Below are positions 16,267 to 24,562 of a DNA stretch of 44,005 nt, piece by piece. Position 1 is the stretch's first letter. Each line of letters opens with the position of its first letter. This stretch comes from an uncultured Opitutales bacterium. Lineage in GTDB: Bacteria; Verrucomicrobiota; Verrucomicrobiia; Opitutales; UBA2995. Below the pieces are notes generated by a model. That model did no database searches. It had not been told where the DNA came from and worked only from the letters and a program-made list of their open reading frames with translations. The translations under genes were made by a program, and so were the position numbers. The stretch is taken from NCBI GenBank assembly GCA_938075565.1, contig CALJGU010000122.1, positions 1 through 44,005 of the forward strand, written 5' to 3'.

Positions 16267-18063
16267 CTACTTTTTATCCACGACGATGGTCTGGATATGT
16301 AAATCACGCAGCTGACGCTCGGTCGCTGGTCCCGGACTCTGAGACATCAAACATTGTCCCTTTTGAGTCTTTGGAAAAGCTATGACATCGCGAATGCTTG
16401 GTGACCCTGTAAGGAGACCGACAATACGATCGAGTCCCAAAGCAATACCACCATGTGGAGGCGCACCGTAACGGAATGCCTGCACCATATAACCAAAGCG
16501 ATCTTCAATCACGTCCTTTGGTAACTCGAGCACTTCTTCGAACACCTTCTGCTGAAGTTCGGGTTGATGGATACGAATACTTCCACCACCGAGTTCCATC
16601 CCGTTCAATACGAGGTCGTAATGCTGACCACGAACCTTGCGTGGATCTTCATCCAGGTATTTGGCATCTTCGACTACCGGTGCGGTAAATGGGTGGTGAG
16701 CCGATACAAAGCGACCTTCCTCATCATCATAGACCATGAGTGGAAATTCGATAACCCAGAAGAAGTCCCATTTGTCTTTGTCAATTGCGAGGCGTCCACG
16801 CTTTTTCAAAAGCTCTGCCGCTTCAAGGCGAACCTTACCGAGGATGGAGCAACTACGTTCCCACTCAGCCGCCATGAAGAAAACGATATCTCCGTCTTCA
16901 ACATTGAGGCGCTCTTTGATCGCAGCCTTCTCTTCGTCGCTAAAGAATTTCAGAATCGGTGACTTCCATTCTCCACTTTCGCGAGTACGGATAAAGGCAA
17001 GCCCTTTGGCTCCCATCGCCACAGCCATATCGGTCAAGTATTTCAATTCACCTTCAGTGAGGTCGGAGAGTCCTTTGGCGTTAATGGCCTTTACACTACC
17101 GCCGCCCTTGATGACGGAATTGAATACCTTGAACTCGGAGTTTTCGAAAAGGTCATTCAGGTCGTTCAACTTCATGTCGAAGCGACGGTCTGGTCGGTCA
17201 CTTCCGAAGTTATTCATGGCATCCTCATAGGGCATGCGCTCGAAAGGAGTCTGAATGTCGACATCGAGTGTCTCCTTCCAAAGGCGCTTCATCATGCCTT
17301 CGATCAGAGCATACATGTCTTCCCGATCAATGAAGGACATCTCCAGATCGACCTGAGTAAACTCAGGCTGACGATCAGCGCGTCCATCCTCATCACGAAA
17401 ACAACGAGCCAATTGGAAGTAACGTTCTACTCCGGCTACCATCAGCATTTGTTTGTACTGCTGAGGTGATTGAGCCAGTGCATAGAACTCACCTGGGTTC
17501 ACTCTACTCGGCACCAGATACTCGCGCGCTCCCTCGGGAGTACTTTTGAAGAGCATCGGCGTTTCCACTTCAAGAAAGCCTTGGTCATCCAAATAGTCGC
17601 GAATGACCTTAGATGCCCGGTGTCGGGTTTTCAGAGTGTTTAAATTCCTGGGACGACGAAGATCGAGATAGCGGTAGGTAAGACGGAGGTCTTCATTCAC
17701 CTTATCTCCTTTTTCATCATCGATTGGAAATGGAGGAGTCTCAGATGCATTGAGAATCTCAAATTCAGAACCGTGAACCTCTACTTTACCTGTCGCTAAG
17801 CGCTCGTTGACCGTTTCATCATCCCGGTTCAAAACTTCTCCGGCGACAGCGATCACACTTTCAGGCTTTAGGTGATGAAGAATCTTAGAGACTTCATCAT
17901 TGGTATTGGGATTGAAAACAACTTGTGTAATTCCTTCACGATCGCGCAAGTCGACGAATAACACGCCTCCTAGGTCACGAACGTTGTCAATCCAGCCAGT
18001 CAGAACTGCTTGTGTACCAACGTCAGTCGTTCTGAGTTCTCCGCAATGATGCGTACGTTTCAT
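16267..18063 (-). CDS. aspS: Aspartyl-tRNA synthetase, bacterial type
   Basis: AspS charges tRNA-Asp. The 598-residue product has the bacterial architecture: an N-terminal OB-fold for the anticodon ('LTGWIDNVRDLGGVLFVDLRD', first part near residues 21-30), a class II core, and an inserted GAD domain about residues 290-420 ('VIKGGGSVKAINAKGL'). Core motifs are 'YALAQSPQQYKQMLMVAG', motif 2 'RCFRDEDGRADRQPEFTQ' and 'HHPFTAP'. Motif 3 is 'GGIALGLDRIVGLLTG'. The sequence does not let me say whether it also charges tRNA-Asn. Upstream is a 158-base gap after the propeller gene. Confidence 0.96.
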   Translation of the reverse strand: MKRTHHCGELRTTDVGTQAVLTGWIDNVRDLGGVLFVDLRDREGITQVVFNPNTNDEVSKILHHLKPESVIAVAGEVLNRDDETVNERLATGKVEVHGSEFEILNASETPPFPIDDEKGDKVNEDLRLTYRYLDLRRPRNLNTLKTRHRASKVIRDYLDDQGFLEVETPMLFKSTPEGAREYLVPSRVNPGEFYALAQSPQQYKQMLMVAGVERYFQLARCFRDEDGRADRQPEFTQVDLEMSFIDREDMYALIEGMMKRLWKETLDVDIQTPFERMPYEDAMNNFGSDRPDRRFDMKLNDLNDLFENSEFKVFNSVIKGGGSVKAINAKGLSDLTEGELKYLTDMAVAMGAKGLAFIRTRESGEWKSPILKFFSDEEKAAIKERLNVEDGDIVFFMAAEWERSCSILGKVRLEAAELLKKRGRLAIDKDKWDFFWVIEFPLMVYDDEEGRFVSAHHPFTAPVVEDAKYLDEDPRKVRGQHYDLVLNGMELGGGSIRIHQPELQQKVFEEVLELPKDVIEDRFGYMVQAFRYGAPPHGGIALGLDRIVGLLTGSPSIRDVIAFPKTQKGQCLMSQSPGPATERQLRDLHIQTIVVDKK

Positions 18064-18221
18064 GTGATTATCTTTCGTTTCGAATGGTTTTTCCTGAGTA
18101 GGAAAATGAAAAGCTGGCTATAAACCGATAGAAGAGACCAGAAATCAACACCAATTTTACCCTCTCTGCAGGTAATATTAAAGGTAGCTATTCTCAACAG
18201 AGAGATGTCAGCCCCAATGAC

Positions 18222-20432
18222 CTAGTCCATCCGACGGGTCAAAGCAGTCACATTACCCACTTCATCTTCCACTTCCATGAGTAGACTTTGTTCAGAATCT
18301 TTGGGCGAATCCACCTTGAGAATGAAGGTTTCCAGGCTTTCGTCCAAAATTCCGTCCTCTGGGTGAATGGAATCCATATCGTTTCCATTGAGTCGGTAAG
18401 TTGCCGAACGAATGAGGCTCGTGCTATCAGACGCAGTTATCTCAAGGGTCACTTCATCTTCATCGCGATCGTAGCTACTTAGAAGGATGACCGGGGGTGT
18501 ATTATCAATCAGAAATACTTCACTCACCTGTTCCCCAGTTTTCGCTTCAGAAGCTGGATTGGAAGGATCGTCCGTCACCGTAACTTTCAAACGGTAATAA
18601 CCGTCTGCGAATCCCTGAGTCGTGTAGGATAAATAGGTCTCCTCAAGATCTTCGGCCAAAGTCACCCAGGTATCCTCTCCGAGTGCGGATAGTTTCACCG
18701 AGTAGCTAAGATCATCCCCGTTTCCGTCAATCGATCGCCACGCAACGGTTTGCGAGCCGGGCTTAGGAAACAGTTTCACCTGTCGAGGTTTGTTGGCCAG
18801 CTTTGCAAATTCTGCTTCGACTCCACTATTCAAGCTCCGGGCAAGATCTACACTTGGATTGGTCGACTGAGTGGTAAAAGTCCGCGTCTCGTATCCTGAA
18901 TCTAGGATTTTGATGGTGGTAATCAGTGGCGCCAGGTTTTGGGTCCTGGAGAAAAAGCGGACTTGATGTACTGGCGGCACAGCCCCATCCACAAAAAGTA
19001 AGCGATACTGCATAAAACGCGATGGCGGGAGTGGGTTGCGGAAAACGCCATTTTCTCCAGCCAACTCAGTCCACTCTGTCCACGTACGGTCCGGGCTTTC
19101 AAGATTTCCACCACGAACTTCTACACCGATCTGCGACTCTTCGCCGGGATTGCTGTAAACCTGGAAGCTTCCATATTTCGAGACATGATCAAAATCCACA
19201 ACTTCAGATTGAAAATAGCCTTCCGAAGATTCGTTCGTATCAAGTTTCAGAATGCGGCCTGGATTGCTACAGATGAGATAGTATACACCCTCATCGCCAG
19301 CCGGAATAACACCTGTAATCTCACCACCCGCTTCTAGCGTATGAAGCAGAGACCAATCGCCAGGATTTGAAACTTCGTACAAATGCCCTTTGCTACCAGT
19401 GCCCAGAATCATCTGCCCATTAGGCATTTGAGCCAGTGAGTAGATTGAAATGTTATTCTCCAGCCACCAGTTAGTAACGAAGCCCTCAGTATCCATCCAA
19501 TATAAGGACCCTGAATCACTCCCTCGGGCCGAAACCGTCATTGCATAAAAGGGAGTTGGTTTCTGATCCCCATTGCTCGGTGTGTCCGTATCGGCAAAGA
19601 ACGAACTGCCTGAGGAGTTGCTTGATTGGCTGCTCGAAGATGAGGAAGAAGTTGGTTTCTTCAGACTGGAGGAACGGCCCGGCTGATTAAAGGAACTGAA
19701 AAAGATCGTTCCGTCCTTCTGAGGTAGAATGGAGCGCACTTCCCGTTCTCCGGTAGAATAGATCACATTCCCCTCCCCTTCAGAATCAATCCGATAAAGG
19801 AGGCCATGCGTTGCACTTCCCGCCAACAAGTTTCCATCGGCCTCAAATGCAAGTGCCGTAATGTGCGTTTCTTCAGAATCAAAGAATACCTCCGCTTCGG
19901 GATCTTTATCACCCGTATCAATACGATAAATTTTACCTTTCGACCCGGTTGCTAAGTAGAGATTTCCGTCTTCGCCGAAAACCATATCCCAGACATATTC
20001 GTCCTCAAGCTTCAGGAATATCTCTACGGCTCCATTGCGATTCACACGGTACAAGGTTCCGTCCGGAGACACTGCAACATACAATTGATCACGACTGTCG
20101 AGAGCAATGGCCCGTGTCATGAGTCGGTTGGGTTCAAAAACGGTTTCGCTCTCACCTTCCGGTGTCACTTTATAAACGGCACCTTGATTACCGGTGCCAA
20201 CGTAAAGGTTTCCTTTTGAATCGACTACGGCATCCCACAAGATGGGAGCATCCAACTCGGCCAAGGTTTCCAACGCAGGAGCAGCTAATAAATATCCGTC
20301 GGTGTGCAGGGATATCTCATTCAGCTCACCCTTACTGAAGTCATCAAATGACTGATGAGTCGTCTCATGGGTTCGTGCCCCCAAGAAGGCGGTAGTAGTA
20401 ACAAAAACCAGTGCGGTAGAAAAAAGTCTCAT
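18222..20432 (-). CDS. Secreted beta-propeller protein with C-terminal Ig/fibronectin-like part
   Basis: I do not know its function. From the ATG at 20432 the protein has 736 residues. A Sec signal peptide (residues 1 to about 20, 'MRLFSTALVFVTTTAFLGA') sends it out of the cytoplasm. Residues 45-400 hold repeats of the type 'DSKGNLYVGTGNQGAVYKV', 'EDGNLYLATGSKGKIYRID', 'ADGNLLAGSATHGLLYRID', as in NHL/SMP30-like propellers. A serine-rich linker (about 254-277) interrupts the propeller. The last 240 residues resemble fibronectin or Ig-like beta-sandwich modules. A TTG at 20441 would overlap the upstream stop, so I prefer the ATG, one base after that stop. This tight coupling suggests that it works with the S55-type protein before it. 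Confidence 0.8.
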   Translation of the reverse strand: MRLFSTALVFVTTTAFLGARTHETTHQSFDDFSKGELNEISLHTDGYLLAAPALETLAELDAPILWDAVVDSKGNLYVGTGNQGAVYKVTPEGESETVFEPNRLMTRAIALDSRDQLYVAVSPDGTLYRVNRNGAVEIFLKLEDEYVWDMVFGEDGNLYLATGSKGKIYRIDTGDKDPEAEVFFDSEETHITALAFEADGNLLAGSATHGLLYRIDSEGEGNVIYSTGEREVRSILPQKDGTIFFSSFNQPGRSSSLKKPTSSSSSSSQSSNSSGSSFFADTDTPSNGDQKPTPFYAMTVSARGSDSGSLYWMDTEGFVTNWWLENNISIYSLAQMPNGQMILGTGSKGHLYEVSNPGDWSLLHTLEAGGEITGVIPAGDEGVYYLICSNPGRILKLDTNESSEGYFQSEVVDFDHVSKYGSFQVYSNPGEESQIGVEVRGGNLESPDRTWTEWTELAGENGVFRNPLPPSRFMQYRLLFVDGAVPPVHQVRFFSRTQNLAPLITTIKILDSGYETRTFTTQSTNPSVDLARSLNSGVEAEFAKLANKPRQVKLFPKPGSQTVAWRSIDGNGDDLSYSVKLSALGEDTWVTLAEDLEETYLSYTTQGFADGYYRLKVTVTDDPSNPASEAKTGEQVSEVFLIDNTPPVILLSSYDRDEDEVTLEITASDSTSLIRSATYRLNGNDMDSIHPEDGILDESLETFILKVDSPKDSEQSLLMEVEDEVGNVTALTRRMD

Positions 20433-20433
20433 A

Positions 20434-22188
20434 TCATTCAACAGTTAGGGGTAGCGAAGCACTGCCTCTAAATTCCGAGTCTACGGGTATGCGCATCTCG
20501 AATCCGCTTTGCTTGCTGGTGTCCTTATCAATTTTTAAGCCCTTGGCGTTCTTGAGCAGCATGAGTGTGGAAGGAGGCAATCCAGCCAGGTGTTGCCCCT
20601 CCAGACTGATGCCGGGAGAGCGCCTCAACAATTTGATGTAAATGTGATCCCGGCTCTTAAGCTCCTCAATACGCTTCAATAAATGATCGAACTTAGTGGC
20701 GGTGTAAAATCCTTCGAACTCAACCTGATCAACCGCTATCGCATCAGCCACCAATACTTCAACAAGCTCTTTGCGTATTTCTTCCGGCAATACAAAGGAT
20801 ACTTGTTTGGAAAACCGTTCTCCCTGATGAGTCTTCATCTGGAGCGTCAGGTTAACAGAAGCTCCTGCGCTCACCTTCTCTTCATGCATGTAGACCGCCT
20901 CAAGGTAGGTAATGTCCGTCACCGGTCGCGCTTCAATTTCTACCTCCAATGATTCAACGACGGGCGATTCGAATGTATTATCAGTTAGCAATTGGTGGAT
21001 TGCCATTTGTTGGAATGCAGCGGACGCAGCCACTCCTGCTCCAGAGAAAATGTCTGTCACTTCTACGGGGTCATAGCCATCCACATGGATCTTGGTCTTT
21101 ATACGAAGTGTTTGCTCCTCCGAGTACTCTATTCCACCTTGTAGTGCTTCCATGGTAGCCATGGCTCCCACCACAGGGCTTAACCGCGGATGGCGAAACA
21201 TTTTAGCGGAAAACGTTTTGTCTTCGAAATCCGGATACGTAACAGATATGGACAAATCCGACATGGGAGAGATCGGCCCTAATTCAGCAGCAATGCCGGT
21301 CAACCGATCCTGGTAAACACGCCCGACAAAATCTCCCGTATTTGACAGTTTGAAGGAAGAGGGCATCGAGCGGACGATGGTTAATACTTCAGCTTGAGCC
21401 AGAGGCATCTCGACAGATCCCCATTGAAAGAAGGGGTGGCCAAAAGCCAGCAGTTGATCGCCCTCCACGTGGGTCACCGTTCCAGTGGCACCGAAACTGA
21501 AATCACCATGCATCAAAACCGCAGCCACTGCCGAGCCAGCTTCGATCTCGCCTGTAAGTTCAGCGGATGCAGATCCACCGGGACCATTCATGACCTTTAC
21601 GCCCAGCTCATCTAATGTTTCACTAAATGCCGCAAGGGTGCGGTCAGATATCCCAGCAGCGATCAACGGTGCGGGTAAGGGTTGAAGAACAGTTTGAAAA
21701 TCATTCAGTCGGCTGCGGCTGGCTGGTTCAACGGACTTCCAATAGGAATTAATAGAACCACCAGCAGCTACTTCCCCACCACGATCCTCTAGAACCGGCA
21801 ACATGTTATGAATGGGAGTTACACCGATGATAGCCTGTTCCTTTGGCCAGGTGTATCCGTATGCATAAGCACCAACCAGTTTCCCATCAATGAAGACCGG
21901 ACTACCACTCATTCCAGCCACAGGACCAGATAGAATGTTTCGATCGTCGATGGCTTCACAAATGATCACCGATTCATTCGGCCCAATAAAATGCTCTGCA
22001 ATTCCGATTACACGAAGCGGAAACGCCTCCACCTCCGTACCAGACATTACAGTAAGCCACTCCCCCTCCATGCCCGGCTTCACTTCCTCAAGCGGCATTA
22101 GTTCGTAACAACTATTCAACTGAGCACACAGACCTCCTGCTAAGGAGAGGCTCATCAGAGCGAGGGCTGTATTAAAAGCGAGGCGCAT
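20434..22188 (-). CDS. Exported SpoIVB peptidase S55-type domain protein
   Basis: The 584-residue protein has a signal peptide (about 1-22, 'LALMSLSLAGGLCAQ'). The region from about 30 to 310 matches the S55 (SpoIVB-type serine protease) domain: 'VKPGMEGEWLTVMSGTEVEAFPL' (first part from 36), 'PVAGMSGSPVFIDGKLVGAYAY' (from 89) and 'GDQLLAFGHPFFQWG' (243-257). The Ser of GMSGSP and the His of GHP are candidate catalytic residues. Outside spore formers these proteins occur without sporulation genes, and many have unproved activity. The remaining 270 residues look like beta-rich modules. It starts eight bases after gpmI and is coupled to the propeller gene. Site of action is probably the periplasm. 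Confidence 0.82.
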   Translation of the reverse strand: MRLAFNTALALMSLSLAGGLCAQLNSCYELMPLEEVKPGMEGEWLTVMSGTEVEAFPLRVIGIAEHFIGPNESVIICEAIDDRNILSGPVAGMSGSPVFIDGKLVGAYAYGYTWPKEQAIIGVTPIHNMLPVLEDRGGEVAAGGSINSYWKSVEPASRSRLNDFQTVLQPLPAPLIAAGISDRTLAAFSETLDELGVKVMNGPGGSASAELTGEIEAGSAVAAVLMHGDFSFGATGTVTHVEGDQLLAFGHPFFQWGSVEMPLAQAEVLTIVRSMPSSFKLSNTGDFVGRVYQDRLTGIAAELGPISPMSDLSISVTYPDFEDKTFSAKMFRHPRLSPVVGAMATMEALQGGIEYSEEQTLRIKTKIHVDGYDPVEVTDIFSGAGVAASAAFQQMAIHQLLTDNTFESPVVESLEVEIEARPVTDITYLEAVYMHEEKVSAGASVNLTLQMKTHQGERFSKQVSFVLPEEIRKELVEVLVADAIAVDQVEFEGFYTATKFDHLLKRIEELKSRDHIYIKLLRRSPGISLEGQHLAGLPPSTLMLLKNAKGLKIDKDTSKQSGFEMRIPVDSEFRGSASLPLTVE

Positions 22189-22196
22189 TGAGGGAA

Positions 22197-23774
22197 CTAT
22201 TCGATAACAAGGTTTTGTCCGGTCATTTCTTCAGGCTGTTCCAAGCCTAATAAATGAAGAACGGTCGGGGCTATATCAGCTAGACGTCTATCTGACTGAT
22301 TTAGTTTCAAACTTTCGCACCCTTTTCCATAAATTGCCAGTTCAACCGGATTCAATGTATGCGCCGTATGCGGACCATCCACCGTGGGGTCCCACATCTG
22401 ATCACAATTTCCATGATCGGCAGTCACCAAGGCAACGCCGCCGACTTCATCGATCGCATTAAGTAATTCATCCAGACAGGCGTCTACTTTAATACAGGCC
22501 TTTTCAACCGCTTCCATGGAACCGGTGTGACCCACCATATCGGGATTGGCGAAATTGACTAAGATAAAATCATACTTCCCGGAGAGAATGGCATCTTTTG
22601 TAAACTCCTTTACCTCCTCAGCCGACATTTCGGGAGCAAGATCGTAAGTGTTTACCTGCGGGCTTGGAGCCATGGCCCAGTCCTCACCAGGAAACGGTTC
22701 TTCCCGGTAGTCGTTAAAGAAAAAAGTCACATGTGGGTACTTTTCGGTTTCTGCACACCTGAACTGCGTCTTTCCATGATCAGCCAAATACCCTCCCAGA
22801 ATATTCACCATTTTGTCGACACGTGGAAAAACGATGTGATCGAGCATGTCCTTTTTGTATTCCGTCATGCCGGCGTAATAGAGATCCAACTTCTCTCCAC
22901 GATCGAAGTCCTCGAAACCATCTTCAATAAAAGCACGGGTAATTTCCCGAGGCCGGTCTCCCCGATAATTGTAAAAGACGACTGCATCGCCATTTCCAAT
23001 CGTGGCAATAGGCTCATCACCTTCTCCAGTGATCCAGGTAGGCACGACAAACTCATCACCTTGACGAGAACTATCGAGCGGATTGTCGTAGTAATGCTGT
23101 ACGGCCTCAGCGGCAGAGCCAGCGGTGTGATCCGCTTCCTTGCCGGTTAAGAGATGGTAGGCTTTGTAAACGCGCTCCCAGCGGTTGTCTCGGTCCATAC
23201 TCCAAAATCGTCCACACACAGAGGCAATTTTTCCGATACCCAGCTCAGCGCATTTAGCTTCGACTTGTTGGATGTAACCCAGCCCGCTTTTGGGCGAGGT
23301 GTCCCGACCATCCGTAAAAGCATGGATGTAGGCCTCTTCTACTCCCGCCGCTTTCGCCTCGATCAATACGCCATAAAGATGTTCCAGCAATCCATGGACT
23401 CCTGCATCCGACACGATGCCCAATAAATGGAGTTTCCCCCCACTCTTGGCGCGGCTAAATGCTCCCTGAAGGGTTTCATTGCTACGGATACTGCCCGTAT
23501 CAAAGGCCTTGGTGATCCGAACCACTTCCTGATCAACGATCCGTCCAGCACCGATATTCTGATGGCCCACCTCGCTATTTCCCATCACTCCGACAGGCAC
23601 TCCGACATCGAGTCCACAGGCTGCGAGCTCCGTCCGAGGCCAATTTTCCGTCAAATTGTCAGAAACGGGCGTTGGGGCACGTTTAATTGCATTAAAGGAA
23701 TCCTGGTCCGAGTTGTGGTTGGCTCCCCAACCGTCACGAATAACCAGAAGTACCGGGCGTTTTCCCTCTTTCAT
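22197..23774 (-). CDS. gpmI: 2,3-bisphosphoglycerate-independent phosphoglycerate mutase
   Basis: GpmI interconverts 3- and 2-phosphoglycerate in glycolysis and gluconeogenesis, using two Mn ions and a phosphoserine. The 525-residue product has normal length. The metal site begins with 'LLVIRDGWG' (9-17; D14). The phosphoacceptor is S67 in 'MGNSEVGHQNIGAGR' (64-78). 'FTDGRDTSP' and 'GRFWSMDRDNRWERV' are substrate-binding segments, and 'VTADHGNCDQM' and 'GPHTAHTLNPV' give further metal ligands near the C-terminus. It heads a run of three genes with the S55 and propeller genes. No functional link between glycolysis and those exported proteins is evident. Confidence 0.96.
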   Translation of the reverse strand: MKEGKRPVLLVIRDGWGANHNSDQDSFNAIKRAPTPVSDNLTENWPRTELAACGLDVGVPVGVMGNSEVGHQNIGAGRIVDQEVVRITKAFDTGSIRSNETLQGAFSRAKSGGKLHLLGIVSDAGVHGLLEHLYGVLIEAKAAGVEEAYIHAFTDGRDTSPKSGLGYIQQVEAKCAELGIGKIASVCGRFWSMDRDNRWERVYKAYHLLTGKEADHTAGSAAEAVQHYYDNPLDSSRQGDEFVVPTWITGEGDEPIATIGNGDAVVFYNYRGDRPREITRAFIEDGFEDFDRGEKLDLYYAGMTEYKKDMLDHIVFPRVDKMVNILGGYLADHGKTQFRCAETEKYPHVTFFFNDYREEPFPGEDWAMAPSPQVNTYDLAPEMSAEEVKEFTKDAILSGKYDFILVNFANPDMVGHTGSMEAVEKACIKVDACLDELLNAIDEVGGVALVTADHGNCDQMWDPTVDGPHTAHTLNPVELAIYGKGCESLKLNQSDRRLADIAPTVLHLLGLEQPEEMTGQNLVIE

Positions 23775-23899
23775 ATATTGGCAAATATCTTAGGTCTGAA
23801 TGCTGCCCCATCCCGAGACAGAGAATCGCAAAGAATCGGGAAATAACCGCCCCAAGTCTAGAACTTATCTTTAAAAAAAACATCTTCTCGGTCGTCGCG

Positions 23900-23929
23900 T
23901 TGACAGCCCAGAAAATTGTAGTTCTTAAT
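23900..23929 (+). promoter_or_regulatory. Possible sigma-70 promoter of the adhesin-like gene
   Basis: A perfect -35 hexamer TTGACA (23900-23905) is followed after 18 bases by CTTAAT (23924-23929), matching four of six -10 positions. It lies about 60 bases before the ATG at 23989. This is a pattern match only. Confidence 0.3.
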
Positions 23930-23988
23930 ACACAATTGAGCGACCCTTCGATTCGATCCTGTAATCCGCGTCAAACCCCAGTCAGCTA

Positions 23989-24321
23989 ATGTCCCGCAGT
24001 GTTCTCCTCACACCCTTTTGCTTTTTTTCAACCCAGATCGCCAGCTTTGGAAAGATCCTTTATGTAGATCATTCGGCAAGTGGCAGTAACAATGGCTCCT
24101 CCTGGGGAAACGGATTTCAGGATCTACAATTAGCGATTACAGAAGCGGAAGAAGGAGATGAAATATGGGTAGCGAAAGGGACATATTTGCCAGGTGAATC
24201 TCGCACAAATTCGTTTCACTTGAAATCCGGAGTAGCCATGTATGGCGGATTTCCAGCCGGTGGGAGTGACGGCGGCTTTGAAGCACGTAACTTCGAAGCG
24301 TTTGAAACTATCCTCTTATGA
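23989..24321 (+). CDS. 5' fragment of the broken adhesin-like gene
   Basis: This 110-codon open stretch encodes a signal peptide (about 1-20, 'SVLLTPFCFFSTQIASFG') and the first strands of a beta-helix module: 'ILYVDHSASGSNNGSSW', 'DLQLAITEAEEGDEIWVAKG', then 'GVAMYGGFPAG'. It ends at the premature TGA. If translated alone it would be a short exported fragment with no obvious role. Confidence 0.55.
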   Translation: MSRSVLLTPFCFFSTQIASFGKILYVDHSASGSNNGSSWGNGFQDLQLAITEAEEGDEIWVAKGTYLPGESRTNSFHLKSGVAMYGGFPAGGSDGGFEARNFEAFETILL

Positions 24322-24562
24322 GATCTGCTACAAAATGATGGACCCAATTTCGCAAATAACCACGAGAACGTCTATCATATCCTGATAGCCGATACCGTAA
24401 GCAGCACCACGATTCTAGACGGCTTTACTATCAAGGGTGGTAATGCGAATGGAGGTGGTGAGGATGATTCAGGTGGTGGTATGGACGTGAACATCAGCTC
24501 CGGAGGATCTAGATTTGATGTATCCGTACCAACTGTAAGCAACTGCCGTTTCACCAACAATA

